Positions 10,764 to 21,638 of a stretch of DNA of 64,000 nucleotides are shown one piece after another. Under the pieces are notes generated by a model that was given only the letters and a program-made list of their open reading frames with translations, did no database searches and had not been told where the DNA came from. Position 1 is the first letter of the stretch, and every line of letters starts with the position of its first letter. The position numbers and the translations under genes were made by a program. Source of the DNA: Lyophyllum atratum (taxonomy: Eukaryota > Basidiomycota > Agaricomycetes > Agaricales > Lyophyllaceae); assembly GCA_014905825.1 (NCBI GenBank), contig JACGCN010000027.1, forward strand, positions 434,001 to 498,000, in the 5' to 3' direction.

Positions 10764-10861
10764 CACTAGTAAAGTAGAAGTAGCCCACACTTGAAATATA
10801 GACCGTGTTTTTCGTCGCTCATTGCACTTGTGAGTAAGAGATATATATTCCTGTAATAGGG

Positions 10862-10892
10862 TAGTGATTTTCATTTCAAATGAAAATCACTA
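10862..10892. repeat. 31-bp near-perfect inverted repeat (hairpin)
   Basis: TAGTGATTTTCATTT is followed by one C and its exact reverse complement: two 15-bp arms around a single base. It lies 100 bp past the dioxygenase stop. Related motifs recur at 11425-11550, 12192 and 12322. Confidence 0.85.
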
Positions 10893-11424
10893 TGTTAAAT
10901 CTATTCACATTTCTATACACTATCCACCGTGAAGTCAGAGGATATATTGCAGCAAACGTATGATTGAAGCACCTACATCAATTTGAGATACTTCGGGGGA
11001 GGTACGGAGGAAGTCGAGAAACAGGCCGTTTCGAATATCTGTTATCCATGCATGTATATCTACCTACATATACGAGCCTTTGAACTAAGTCAGTCCTACC
11101 GTGTATTATTCTTGCGTCTTATTCAAAGTTGCTTACATTGCTTGCTAAACCTATATTCCGTAGCCCAGCAACCCAGCGGGACGGCACTCGAACTCCTACG
11201 CAGTATAGAACGCTATGTACTTTCCGTGATGATGTTCATTATCTGAAGCTTTCTAGATCGGGGAAAAGCAAAATTACTGTATTGGGCAATTTATTCATCA
11301 AAGATCGATCAACCGTTTCGAGTCTTGTCGTGAATTTCCACTTATGAACATAATGCCTGTGCCTGATTACTCATTGATCAAACCAATCCTCATGAAAGTT
11401 CCTGATCTGATAGTCTCGCCCGTC

Positions 11425-11550
11425 GTGACTTTCATGAAGGTGGTGAAAGTCATCATATCACTACATATATTGTTGAATCATCATATTCCCATGTGCGTTC
11501 TAAGACGTCGTGATTTTCATCCAGGTACTGAAAGTCATCATATTACTGCG
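11425..11550. repeat. Two hairpins with GTGACTTTCAT / ATGAAAGTCA arms
   Basis: The first hairpin, near 11427-11460, has CGTGACTTTCAT, a short loop and GGTGAAAGTCATCATATCAC. About 82 bp further on a second copy has CGTGATTTTCAT...ACTGAAAGTCATCATATTAC. The sequence 10893-11623 otherwise holds no gene I can support. Confidence 0.7.
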
Positions 11551-11623
11551 TCATACACGTAACGCACAAGGTGGTTACATAGCGAACAACGGCGTAGCGA
11601 AAAAGGGGGCCTTGGGCAGCCGT

Positions 11624-12053
11624 CTACTCTTGCGAAGCTTCTAGCCTCGCCATTTCCTCCGCCTCTTCCTCAGCAGTAGCATCCTCCTCCCTCTCCGCCT
11701 TCTGTCGACGCCTACTTACCCTTTCAGCAATGACAATTATTTTATGAGAGAAACGGTATCACCTATATTCCGACGCATTCTCGCGGAGAACTCGGCGGTT
11801 GCGCTGACGATAACGAGCCGCGTTGATGTTGTGCTGAGCTCTAGCGGCGTCGCGTTCTTCGTCCGTCATCTGGGTCTTCCGGGACGCTGCGCGCTCACGG
11901 TTGCGTTTCTGCAGCCAAGCTTGGTTACTGTAAGAATGTCAAGGGGAACGCTGGCAGAATGTAGGGAGGTACGTACGCTGCATAGTAGGCCTTGGACTTG
12001 GCCCGCGTACTGAGGTCCTTGCGCTCGATCTCCGTTGACAAGTGGTGTCCCAT
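11624..12053 (-). CDS. Small basic-region orphan protein, 3 exons (112 aa)
   Basis: Exons 12053-11977, 11927-11763 and 11720-11624 give 339 nt in frame. The sequence is MGHHLSTEIERKDLSTRAKSKAYYA..., then NQAWLQKRNRERAASRKTQ and ARAQHNINAARYRQRNRRELREN, ending in a glutamate-rich coiled-coil-like tail. The NRERAA-RYRQRNRR pattern resembles a bZIP basic region without a zipper and parallels the gene at 2208-2754. The last intron's acceptor (GAAAG) is weak, so the third exon is less certain. The interval 12054-12594 upstream has two copies of the GTGACTTT motif but no gene. Confidence 0.5.
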
Positions 12054-12594
12054 ACCGTCTTGGAGCGGGGGGGTGTTCGCAAGGTAGGCGGTCGTGTCTT
12101 GACGGTGCGCATGTAATATGTAAATATCACCACGATCTGGAGAGTCCCAGGAGAGCGGAGGACTACTGCTTTACGCGATGCCCTGAAAAAAAACGTGGTG
12201 ACTTTCGAGTTCTGGAAGCACTTACCCGTGCACTGCCGAACAGTATAGTATTGAGTCCAGGCTAACGACCGTGCGACGTACTGGGCCCAATATCACTTCC
12301 CTGCATTTGCTCCAGAGAGTTAGGCCGTGGTGACTTTTCAGACAGCCACGAAACTCACCATGTCCTGCATTTTCTTCAGGGAGGGTTAGACCCGGCGTTC
12401 ACATTGGCTTGGCTTCTTATGGGGGCATTATATGTTTTAGTGGCCAACGTGGCTGAGATGCATTGTGTATGTTTGTAAACGTAGCGCGTAAAGACAGGGG
12501 TGACATGTATGTAGGCAAAGACGCCGCGAATCCCTGAGGGCTGATCCCATTAGTGTGTGAGTAATATAATGATGAAATTACTTACAGAAGGGCC

Positions 12595-13761
12595 CTACTT
12601 GCCCAAAAATACACACTCAACTTGGTGGGAAAGGGTCTGCATCGAAGGGGACGGCGGCACCGCCGTGGAAGAGGTGAGGTCGGACTCTGAGGAAAGCTCA
12701 TCCTCGCTGTCTGAGAAGTCAGACGCGGGCACTCGAGGGGGAACGGGCAGGGGGGGCGGCTGGCTAATGACTACCGTATTCTGTCCCTTTCCCTCGATGA
12801 CCTCCAGATAGCCGTCCCGGAAGGCGTCCCGGTAGCAGTCGTATGCCCGGTCGAAGCTTACGAAGGATTCGTAAACGGGCTTGACGACGTCCTTAATCCA
12901 GGGCGTGATTTGCGTCCTAATGACAGCTGTCAGTAGATAGATCAGGACTAAGGAAGTAGCCGGCCGCGTACCACGTTACAAAAATCCCCACTTTGCGACC
13001 CTTCGCGATCACATAATACTTCTTCGGCGCCATCCCACGGAGGTCCTGAAACGTCGAAGGGTCCGGGAACCGGATCTCGTCAAGGGCAGTGTGCCTCTGA
13101 GGCATGGGTGATACCTTTGCCTGCTTCTGAGGCGTCCGAAAAGGGGGTGGTCGTGCCTTCGCCTGCGACCTAGAAGGGGTGCTGGGGACGGAGGCTGTTC
13201 GCGAGCGCCGAGCGGTCAAAGTAGGGGCCGTAACGATGGTCGTCGTGCACGTCGTGGTGATTGTCACCCCCTGCCCATCTAATGAACAGGTAATTAGGTC
13301 GATCTGACAATAAACGTGGGCAACTTACCAGCTAGTGACAAAACGGGCTGGCGAGAGACGGTGGGCAACGGGGTCCGGACCACAGGGGACGGGGGGCAGG
13401 TAGGACGTCGATTTGAGCCAGAGGCTTGGTATCCACTGGCAGGCGATGCGGGGGGCGTCTGCGGGGGATCTATGACGAATGTTACCTAGATACGTTTGAC
13501 CAAGACTAAACGTGTACTCACCGTGCCATGCATTGGGCCGTGCGTACCGTCGCAGTAAACTAGCGGAACGTCGACGGCGTGCTGCGAGCTCGTTAGCCTG
13601 GATGATGAACTGTGGTATGTTACTTACCTGTGTGAGCAGTAGTCGCTGTGGGGGACACGGGACGGGTATACAAACGCCCTGCAGCGCAGGAGGTCAGCGA
13701 GAAATCGTGGTAGGGAGGGGAGCCTACCTCGAGAAGTGAGACGCGGTTCGAAGTTGGCCAT
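12595..13761 (-). CDS. Protein with RNase H1-type N-terminal (viroplasmin-like) domain
   Basis: The clear exons (minus) are 13278-12972 and 12916-12595, joined by a 55-nt intron inside the domain: MAPKKYYVIAKGRKVGIFVTW continues as TQITPWIKDVVKPVYESFVSFDRAYDCYRDAF. The YYV-x-KGR-x-GIF-x-xW plan with a following V-x-P-x-Y/F-x-SF core is the RNase H1 N-terminal / caulimovirus VI domain, which binds RNA-DNA hybrids or dsRNA. No catalytic RNase H domain follows. A Thr/Pro-rich linker precedes the domain and an acidic Ser/Glu tail (about 12780-12650) follows. A further exon ends at 13329; the first exons up to an ATG at 13761 are plausible but their phases do not all agree, so the 5' end is uncertain. 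Confidence 0.6.
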
Positions 13762-14098
13762 GTCACTGATTTGATCGTGTCAGCGGCTTTATATTTATAT
13801 ATGTGTGTGGCATAACAACCGCAACCCTTGACCAGCCTAGACCTAGAGCAGCAGTGGCGCCTTCAATATGGACCGTGGCACCTCATATCGACATGTCAAT
13901 CACCCTGCATCCTACTCTGCGGCGGCGGTACTACTCAAATTTTGTCGCTGGATTTCTCTCTTAAACGCCGTGCTTCTCTCGTACCATGGGCTAGCTCTGA
14001 CCAGTATCGAGGGCTTTCAACAGCTTCGGAATTCAGAACCTACAGTAAGTTATTATTCCTATCCTTTGATGTCAGGTTACTGATTCGTATACCCTAGG

Positions 14099-16524
14099 AT
14101 GGTCAACCCTGGCGCGTTCCAAGGAATGCGAAAAACATTTCTCATTTCCCAGAAGCCGAGATACTCCGTGGCCGTGGCTGAGAACCATGTCGCCGACACC
14201 CTTGCCGACATCCAGCGCTCCTTTTTCAAACGCTTCTCGCTGGACCTCCCCCCGGATCAAGACCCCACCTCAGAAGAAATGGGTGCCGTTGACGACAGCA
14301 TCCCGGACCCCGAACCTCTCGCTCCGGACGCAGATGTCCTTTCAGCTGAGGACTACACGGCAGCCATGGAACTGTTTGATCGACAACGGACCCTTCTGAT
14401 CTTTCGCAAAGGGGTGAGCTGCCACGTTTTTCCCTGCCTTTTCTCATCAAACTAATGTCGTCCGCAGCAAATTAAACGTTGGATGGCGTACCAGTACTGG
14501 AAGGACAGGGAGGAGACCGCAAAGGGCTCAGAGGTGCAAGACGCGTTCCTCACGCTCCTACAGCGACTCACCGGCAAGGGCCTACCAAAACCGCGCCGCA
14601 TCACCGCCTCCAATCACTGGCAACAGACGCAGGAGTCCAAGTTACTCGTCGATGCAGAGGTCACCCGCCGGCTCCAATTTTCCACCAAGGCGAAAGAGCG
14701 TGCTGGAATTCGTTCGAAGGTCGTCTCCGACCTTTTCAAGGCGCTCCCGGAGGCAGAAAGGGCGGAATGGGAGGACTCGTCTGTGCACCAGCATGAGCTG
14801 GCGCTAGCAGAGTGGGAGGAAAAGACGTCAGGGCCGCCTTCCACCGCTCCTGAAGACCGTCAGAAGTACGTTACACTACTTTCTACACCTTAATCTATCT
14901 AACCTGCCTTCTGACAGATATATCCAAGCCCTCATACCCTTCATGCAGCGTATCCTCACGCTGGTGACCGAGGTCACGGACATGAAGACCACGTTCTTGG
15001 CTGGAGGTCCTGAACCCGCTGACGCCGGCCGTCTGAACGTCATCAGGTACGAAGTTTCCCATAGCATCTCCCAACGAAGCCTCATCGCTGGTTCAGCGTT
15101 CATGCAGGACACTGCCCAGGCAACATCCGTATGAACTTCGGCGTGTCAGAACGCGAGGCCTACAAGAAGCAGGTCTTACCGGTCTTCGGTCAGTTTCTGA
15201 AGAAATGCTATAGTACGTTTTTCTTCTCTCATCTCTGTTCTTTTGTCTGATTCCTTGCTCCAGCTATCGAAGACTGTCGCGCTCGAGCGCTACCTGTAGA
15301 CACCGTCTCCTTGGCCGCATCTTTCGAGGAGCACGCTGCTTACGCGACCGTGGACTCCTTGGGGTCCTTAGGCGCTCCGTTCCCTCCCCTGCTCTCCCTC
15401 CCCTCTCTTGTCGACCCCCCCCCCCCGCTTCCCGAATGCCCGCTGGCCCGACGACACCGCATGCCGCCCCGTGGGATGACCCGACCGTGGCCTCAGGGCT
15501 CTTCCGCTTTCCTGAACCTGGAGCGTCACCCCCACCTCTTCGCGTGCCCCTATCGCGCCCCCAGACGCCCGCAACTCCTCAGCTTGCAAGTGACGAACTT
15601 GCCCGTGCTCTCCGCCCTTCGGCGTCTCCCATGCCCTCGGCCCCGCCCTCGCTTTGCCCGTCACCCCTGTGCTCCCCACACTCGCTGCCTGGCCACTCTC
15701 TCCGACCTTCAGTGCCTCGCACCCCGCAAGCGCGACCCGACGTCTTCTCAGGAGGCCCACCATTTACTCAGGTGCCCCCCACGACACCCCCGTCCCCACC
15801 TATGCCGTCGCCTGTCCTCAGGATTGGTACGAACACCCCAGCTCGAAAACGCCGGAACGACGATACCATGGACGGCCCCTCCAAGCGCACGAAGCCGCTG
15901 ACGGCACCATCGACCCCCACGCCCCTGCCCACGCCAGTTGCCCCCTCTTCTCCAGCCCCGGCGTCTCCACCTCACCCTCGCCCTCGCCCTCGCCCTCGCC
16001 CTCACCCTCGTGTCCCTGCTCCTCCTGTGCCGTCCGCTCCCCCACTACCCGCTCCTCCTGCTCCCCCTGCGTTGTCCACGACGACGGTCCCCCCTGGCGC
16101 TCCGAAGTGGTTTAAGCTCGCGCTGACCATGTTCAACTCGGACACAGCCCTCGGCAAAGAATGGAACGCACTCGTCTGTTCATGGGCCGCGTTTGAACTC
16201 AGGGAGAACTACGCGGGCACCGTCAAATTCCCCTGCAAGGACCGCCCGGAGTTCGTGTCGGGATGGATCAAACGAGCGCGCGCCATCAGCTACCGCCCGA
16301 TTAATAGCAGCAACGTCGAGGACACCGAGACTAGCATGACTGCATGGTGGAGCACAGTTCCTCCGGCCCAGGTAGCGTGCTCTGGGGTCAACGGCGTGCT
16401 GAGCCTGCTCGCAGGCCTCTTTATGTGGGGTGTAGCTATTTCGGACGCGCCGGCGGCGCATCGCACCGCCTGGGTAAAACTGCTCGCTGACGTCCACGTA
16501 GCCTTTTTAGATACACTTTTATAA
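14099..16524 (+). pseudogene. Large TE-associated orphan protein, 5 exons, frameshifted in a C12 run
   Basis: Exons 14099-14413, 14468-14865, 14918-15046, 15097-15212 and 15264-16524 splice in frame. The start reads MVNPGAFQGMRKTFL, then a DIQRRF-like segment, then a helical domain QIKRWMAYQYWKDRE...RAGIRSKVVSDLFKALPEAERAEWED that recalls an HMG-like fold. YIQALIPFMQRIL...TTFLAGGPEP and NFGVSEREAYKKQVLPVFGQFLKKCY follow, then a long proline-rich linker. A C-terminal domain (PKWFKLALTMFNSD...NGVLSLLAGLFMWGV, about 16100-16450) closes it. I recall this architecture as a very abundant basidiomycete family of unknown function. The frame breaks at the 12-C run 15415-15426: residues before it are in one frame and everything after is in the -1 frame. 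This may be mutation, a homopolymer sequencing error or programmed slippage. Confidence 0.6.
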
Positions 16525-16601
16525 TCTAATTTCTCCTTTTAGCTAATACTTTAATAAATCTGCATTCCCATCCTCTCACTAAATCAGTGTGCTCAGGAAG
16601 G

Positions 16602-16760
16602 TAAATTCTTATTTTCAGTGGGGAGGCGGGGCAGAGGCCGCACGAGGTGCGGGAGGGGTGGCAGCGGGGTGGGGCGGGAGTAAATTTTTATTTTCAGTAG
16701 GGAGGGCGGGGCAGAGGCCGCACGAGGTGCGGGAAGGGGGGCAGCGGGGTGGGGCGGGAC
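16602..16760 (+). repeat. Tandem duplication of a 79-80 bp G-rich unit
   Basis: Two copies, 16602-16680 and 16681-16760, each starting TAAATT.TTATTTTCAG and continuing with a G-rich stretch containing GGCAGAGGCCGCACGAGGTG. They differ at only a few positions. Confidence 0.9.
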
Positions 16761-16954
16761 GGCGCCCTACCGAGGTTTGATGCTGAGGGTGCCTGTATGA
16801 TGCGCATTTGACGCGCTGCCAATGTGCCGTGATGTGCCGAAAAGCCGTCGTGATGGCCGGCTGATGGGAAATATGACAGAGGACCAGAATAGGTCGCCAG
16901 TCAGTGGACATGCCTGATGTATCACTTAATCTGTCAACTGACAGTAAGTGATGT

Positions 16955-18308
16955 ATGCTCCTAGCCACTACAGGTGCAACATTGGTCCAGACAGCCACTA
17001 CATCCGGCTCACGCGATGCGTTCGCTCATCCTCGCTACGCCTCACAGATGCCTCCGGTGTTCACTCAACAATACGCCCAGGAACAGGTCATCGAAGAACA
17101 CAGGAGGGCTGCCGATGCTGAGCGTCTGGCCAATATTCAGCGTGCGAAGGATCACGTTATCGGTTATGGATGGGCCAAGGTACGTTCCGTTTTCCTTATC
17201 CTTGAACTGCATTGACAGGATCCTACAGAGTGGCGAGGCCCCCACCGTGTTCGAGTTTCAGGGTGGCTTCAAATACCCACATTTCGTGTTCACGCCCGAA
17301 TCACTCGCAGACCTCGACCTCTCATCCGCCGATGATGTTCCCCAATACTTCCACCTCTATAACCCTGTGATCTGTACATGGACGAAGGCGAAGCTAGGCC
17401 ATGTGGTGACATTGAAGGAGCCTGGTGACCGTATCTTTGTGAAGGGCCTTAATGTTAGCGACTGTGTAGATTTCGATACCCTTCTTGCCAACAGCTCGAA
17501 AAAGAATGGTGGCTTCCATATGCGGCATCACCTCACACAAGAACGGGCCCATGTTCGTGCAGCCTACGACAAGAAACACATATCAACGAAGCCTGCCGCT
17601 CGAACTCAGAAGGCCGCTGCCATTGAGCTTTCCTCTGATGACGAACACGATGAGTTTGCGGGGCATCGTGGAGAGGTCACGAAGCCTTTCATAGCACCTG
17701 CCCTCCGTGTCTGTGCAAAGTCTTTTGTGGCGTCTGCTCCCCGGCCTCGTGCAATCAAACGGGAGCCAGTTACGGGGACGCTAAGCTCTGATGATGAAGA
17801 ACTTCCGCTAGCCCGTTCCCTGCTCAGCTCTGATGAAGAAGAAATGCCGCTAGGCCCATTGATCCGCCCTTCCACGTCTGCCACTAGCTCCAAGCGCCGT
17901 CGCTCCCCCTCCCTATCGCCCTCCTCTAGTGGTTCATCATCACCACCTCATGGTGACAGCCTCAATGATCCCATTTTGGTTGACGGCGGCTCTGCTCCCA
18001 TTTGGCCGTCGGACTTTTACGTCGTTGATATTGTCCGAGGTTTTGCTAGGTGCGAAGCAGCTCGCCGTGCGAAGGGAGACATAAGGGACACCTTTTTCGA
18101 CCTCTTTGATACCCCTTTCGTGCGCTCTACATTCTATTACAACCGTCAGCGCTGGGAGCAAGCACCCCAGCGTGCTCGAGACAAGGCCATTGCTGCAAAA
18201 CACACAGAAGACGGCCGTTGGACTACCTTCGTTGCGTTGTTGCGCTCACACGACTCCAAGATTGCCCGAGGCAAGAAAATGACGAAGGTCAAGAAGGTGA
18301 AACTCTAG
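16955..18308 (+). CDS. KDZ-companion orphan protein, 2 exons (434 aa)
   Basis: Exon 16955-17179 ends in GYGWAK. A 49-nt intron leads to exon 17229-18308 starting SGEAPTVFEFQGGFKYPHFVFTP. The N-terminal half has a YPHFVF...LVxF-like region. The middle is acidic/serine-rich with basic patches (KRRRSPSLSPS). The C-terminus WPSDFYVVDIVRGFARCEAARRAKGD...TPFVRSTFYYNRQRWEQAPQRARDKAIAAKHTEDGRWTTFVAL is a conserved module that I recall from genes beside basidiomycete transposases. It is convergent with the CxC5/CxC6 transposase at 18451-20548, the two stops being 142 bp apart. A DNA-binding or accessory role is inference. Confidence 0.65.
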
Positions 18309-18450
18309 TACCTTCACTGTTCATTGTTGTGTATTCGTAGTGGCTAGTAATGTTCGCCCTGTCACCTATCATTATCTTCCTTTTTTGCTGTTTTTTTTTG
18401 AACTCGATAATGTATACCTACGTATTCTACATACAAGTACCTACTGTAAA

Positions 18451-20548
18451 CTATGACACTACTGGCCATGTCTGTGGCCCGTGACCCTCCTTCTCGAGCT
18501 TGTACCTAGTTGCACGATTACGCCGTACGATCATTTCATCTAAAAAGAACATGTACTTGTCACGTAGCATCTCCCTGCATATTGCGTGATATCCGCCTAG
18601 CCACACGTTCGTCTGCTCCGCGATGGACGAGTTAAAGTACCAACCCTTGTGATCCTCGGATTCCAGCTCGGGAAAGGCTGCTGGGTTGCAGTTCAATTGG
18701 CAAAACTGGTCAGTTTCGGAGTGCTTGCACTTGAAGTGGAATACGTCAACCGAGAGGCCAATGGAATCAAAGTATGGGTCATCCTTGACCATCTTGGCGA
18801 GCGTGCAATTGTTGTCGAAAAATATGTGGTCGGGCTTGATATCCTCGTGAAACGTGCGCTTGATCATTTCCTGCAGGTACTTGTCAACAAAGAAAGCAAT
18901 TAGGTTTCAATGACCACGACGTACAATAACACTCGCCACGCCCTCAGCTCCATAGAATGTCTCTCTGGCAATGATCATTCCGCATGGTGCTACAATAATC
19001 TGCTCGTTGTGTGAGCGTTTACGGCCAAATTGGGCGCGGACTTTCTTTGTCTGGACATTGCGATGTGTTTCCGATGTTGCAAGTTCCCGCTGTCCATCCC
19101 TGTCAGGCAAGTCAAACTCCTCCTCCTCTTCATTGTCCTCGGCAAGGTTGGACAGATCTGTGTCAACAGCCGTGGCATCATTCGGGTGCGCAACGCGTGC
19201 ACGTTGCAGGCGTTCCTTCAACTGGAATCGCGCCTGACCTCGCTCCCGATGTATCCTCTCGACATCCTGATGACGTGGATCAGAACATGTACGACTATCT
19301 GGTCGATTTGGTGCATTACAACCGACAATTGCACACTGGTTATTGAGTGCGGTGTGCATGGGACAGAATCGGTGTCGATTGTTCTTGAGAGGGCCATGAC
19401 AGTTGTGAACAGCACAACAAGGACAGCCAACCGTGACACCGTCAATTACGACAACCCAGACCCTTCGATCCCCATACATGCGCGTGCATCTTCGACAATG
19501 GTGACGCACTTCTGGTTGGCTGTACAACCGGAAACGGATGTTACGTTCTTGCAAAGCATTGATAAAGCGGTCCTTCTGAGCACCCGTATGTGGAATGACG
19601 AGAGTCTTCGAGCGGCGTTCAAAGTCTTCCATCAGTGAGAGAATCACGAATGCGTCCCAGACATGCTCCGTCCTCACCGTAAACCCAAATGCCCAGTCAT
19701 CAGGCGGCACTGTATTTGAAAGTGTTAGATTATACATGCGAGCACAATTGGTTGCGGATGTCCTAGAAGGTGATCAGTGGATTGGTGGGCAAGTGTAGAT
19801 GGATACTCACCACGAGACAAGCATCATGGTAATCCAGAGCTGTATGAGCTTCCGCTCCATGAACTGGTGCTCTCCGACCTGTATGATTTCCGGGATCCCA
19901 TCATAGTATGTTCTCTTGTCCTTCTCAACAGAGTAGTTATGGTGGTAATTGATGTTACAAGCTATAAGTCACATCATACAGTTTGAGGAGTTGTTGCACC
20001 ACACGCAATAGACCTTACATTCACAATACAGATGGACGGCGTAAACAGGAAGTGCTTCTTCGCCAAGGGTGTACAGAACTGCCTGTCGCTGTTCTGCTTT
20101 CTTCAAAAGCTGCCCTTTTTTATTCCGTGAACAGTCAAGATTTGAGCATGTCTGACAAGGGGGATATAGTGTGCGTGAAGCTTCATGAAGAGTATATTAG
20201 ATATAAATCTGGACAAGACACACGCGACAAACTCAAGCCGCGAGAATGGCCATGCTCAGCAAAGTCTTGTTCCCTGTTTACCCCCACACCCCAGATGGTT
20301 GATCGGAGGACCTCCCAGCAATCTTCCACACACTCCTCTGAAATCTTACAGCTGTCTTCTAGGAAAGTCTTCACTGATGGTGGTAAAATCTCGGGCGGGT
20401 CACTTGCGGGAATAACGGCGGGTTGAGTAAGAATGATGTCGTCTTTCAAGGAACGGGCCAAGGTCACGAACTGCATCACTTGGCGAAGCGTAAGGCGGGG
20501 ATGAATATCGCAAAGCCGCGACATAAACTTTATGCTGATATCTGCCAT
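18451..20548 (-). CDS. KDZ-type transposase with CxC5 and CxC6 clusters, 5 exons, apparently intact (631 aa)
   Basis: Exons (minus) 20548-20224, 20180-20019, 19961-19811, 19762-18925 and 18870-18451 join to 1896 nt with a single stop. The N-terminus MADISIKFMSRLCD is followed by the CxC5 module (LYPPCQTCSNLDCSRNKKG...AVHLYCESCNINYHHNY...WTSATNCARMYN). The CxC6 module comes next (HHCRRCTRMYGD...GCPCCAVHNC...CPMHTALNNQCAIVGCNAP). The core then shows SHNEQIIVAPCGMIIARETF, FFDNNC (D511), SVDVFHFKCKHSETDQFC (D534) and NSSIAEQTNVWLGGYH (E577), which I take as the catalytic acidic residues. The first ATG of the family-like start is used; an open frame continues upstream with a Ser/Pro repeat that is probably leader. 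Confidence 0.85.
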
Positions 20549-20574
20549 GATAGCGCAGTCGAGTGATCCGGGAC

Positions 20575-20640
20575 TGTCGGGACTGGATGGACTGGATGGA
20601 TTGGATGGACTCGTGGGAATTTCTGATACCCAGACGTCCT
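20575..20640 (-). repeat. GGATGGACT-type microsatellite related to 4146-4210
   Basis: The plus strand has ACTGGATGGACTGGATGG-type units followed by CGTGGGAATTTCTGA. The reverse complement matches the repeat at 4146-4210 over about 50 bp. It sits just upstream of the transposase start codon, in its probable 5' leader. Confidence 0.6.
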
Positions 20641-21206
20641 CAGTCAATCCACGTAGCAACATTGAAGAACTATCAATCCATGCATCGATATTCTGGCAAA
20701 GCTTAATATCCACAGGGCTCCAGATGGTCAAGGCAATCGATCTAGCGGCTGAAAGAAACGGCTTCGAGATATAATCGATGGTGGCAAGATAAGATTTATT
20801 TTTGTAATCTATGACATCATTCCCCCGCCTCCTCCCCACCACCCACCGCCTCGTCCCGCGTCGCTGCCACTGCTGTTGCCTTTGCTCCGACTGGCATCAC
20901 ATGCTGAAGACATTACTAACTTGATCAATTGCTGGGATTGCCAGAACACAAACGTGTCAGGCTACGGACTATGGTTACGAGATCGAGCATCGGTGAGGTG
21001 CGCGTCGGGGGGAACCATATATCCCCAATTGATGCCTGCAAATTAAGAGAAATATGAGCTTTGAAATGGTGATACAAGCATAAAACTGACCCGGGCTGTC
21101 CTGTCCTGAGATATAACGGATCTGGAGCGTGAAGGTTCTTGGGATTTGGAAACGACATCTAAGACACCATCTCCACTGAGCTCTCATCAGTACTTAGCAC
21201 TCGACC

Positions 21207-21638
21207 ATGACCAACCCTGCGAGCACTTACAATCTGGGACACTTGGGCTTTCAAGTGCCGAACCAGCAGAACGGTCCGGTGAGTTCTCCTGCTTTTCAGA
21301 AAATAGCAGCTCACTCACGACGCATAGGGTTATGCCTCAGTTCAGGCCCCAAATCAGGTGACTGGCCACATCCCCTACATCAATGCCAACGATGGGAGGA
21401 CACATTAGTATTGAATTGATCAGAATGACGGATGAGGAATACCTAAGTACTATCCACAGATGTATTCACATGGCTATGGTCACAGCAACGGGCTGAATAT
21501 GTCGATGCCGAATGTGAGTACAGGCGTCTCAGTCATAGCCGAGATACTTCATGTTCGTTTTACATGAACTCAAGGCATGTTGACACAACATACCCTAGCA
21601 AATGCCTCCGGTGTTATCCCCTCGAATCTCAGCAGTTG
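21207..21638 (+). pseudogene. 5' exons of an orphan Gln/Asn/Pro-rich gene, cut by a Tnp2 element
   Basis: MTNPASTYNLGHLGFQVPN (exon from 21207), GYASVQAPNQ, YYPQMYSHGYGHSNGLNMS and QMPPVLSPRISA are encoded by four short segments separated by sequences with GT...AG ends. Composition is rich in Asn, Gln, Pro and Tyr. Coding sense is lost near 21640, where the opposite-strand Tnp2 gene begins. The Tnp2 reading frame actually runs into the antisense of the last exon. The plus-strand exons at about 28019-29465 may be the continuation. No function is recognised. The interval 20843-21206 holds no gene. Confidence 0.35.
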
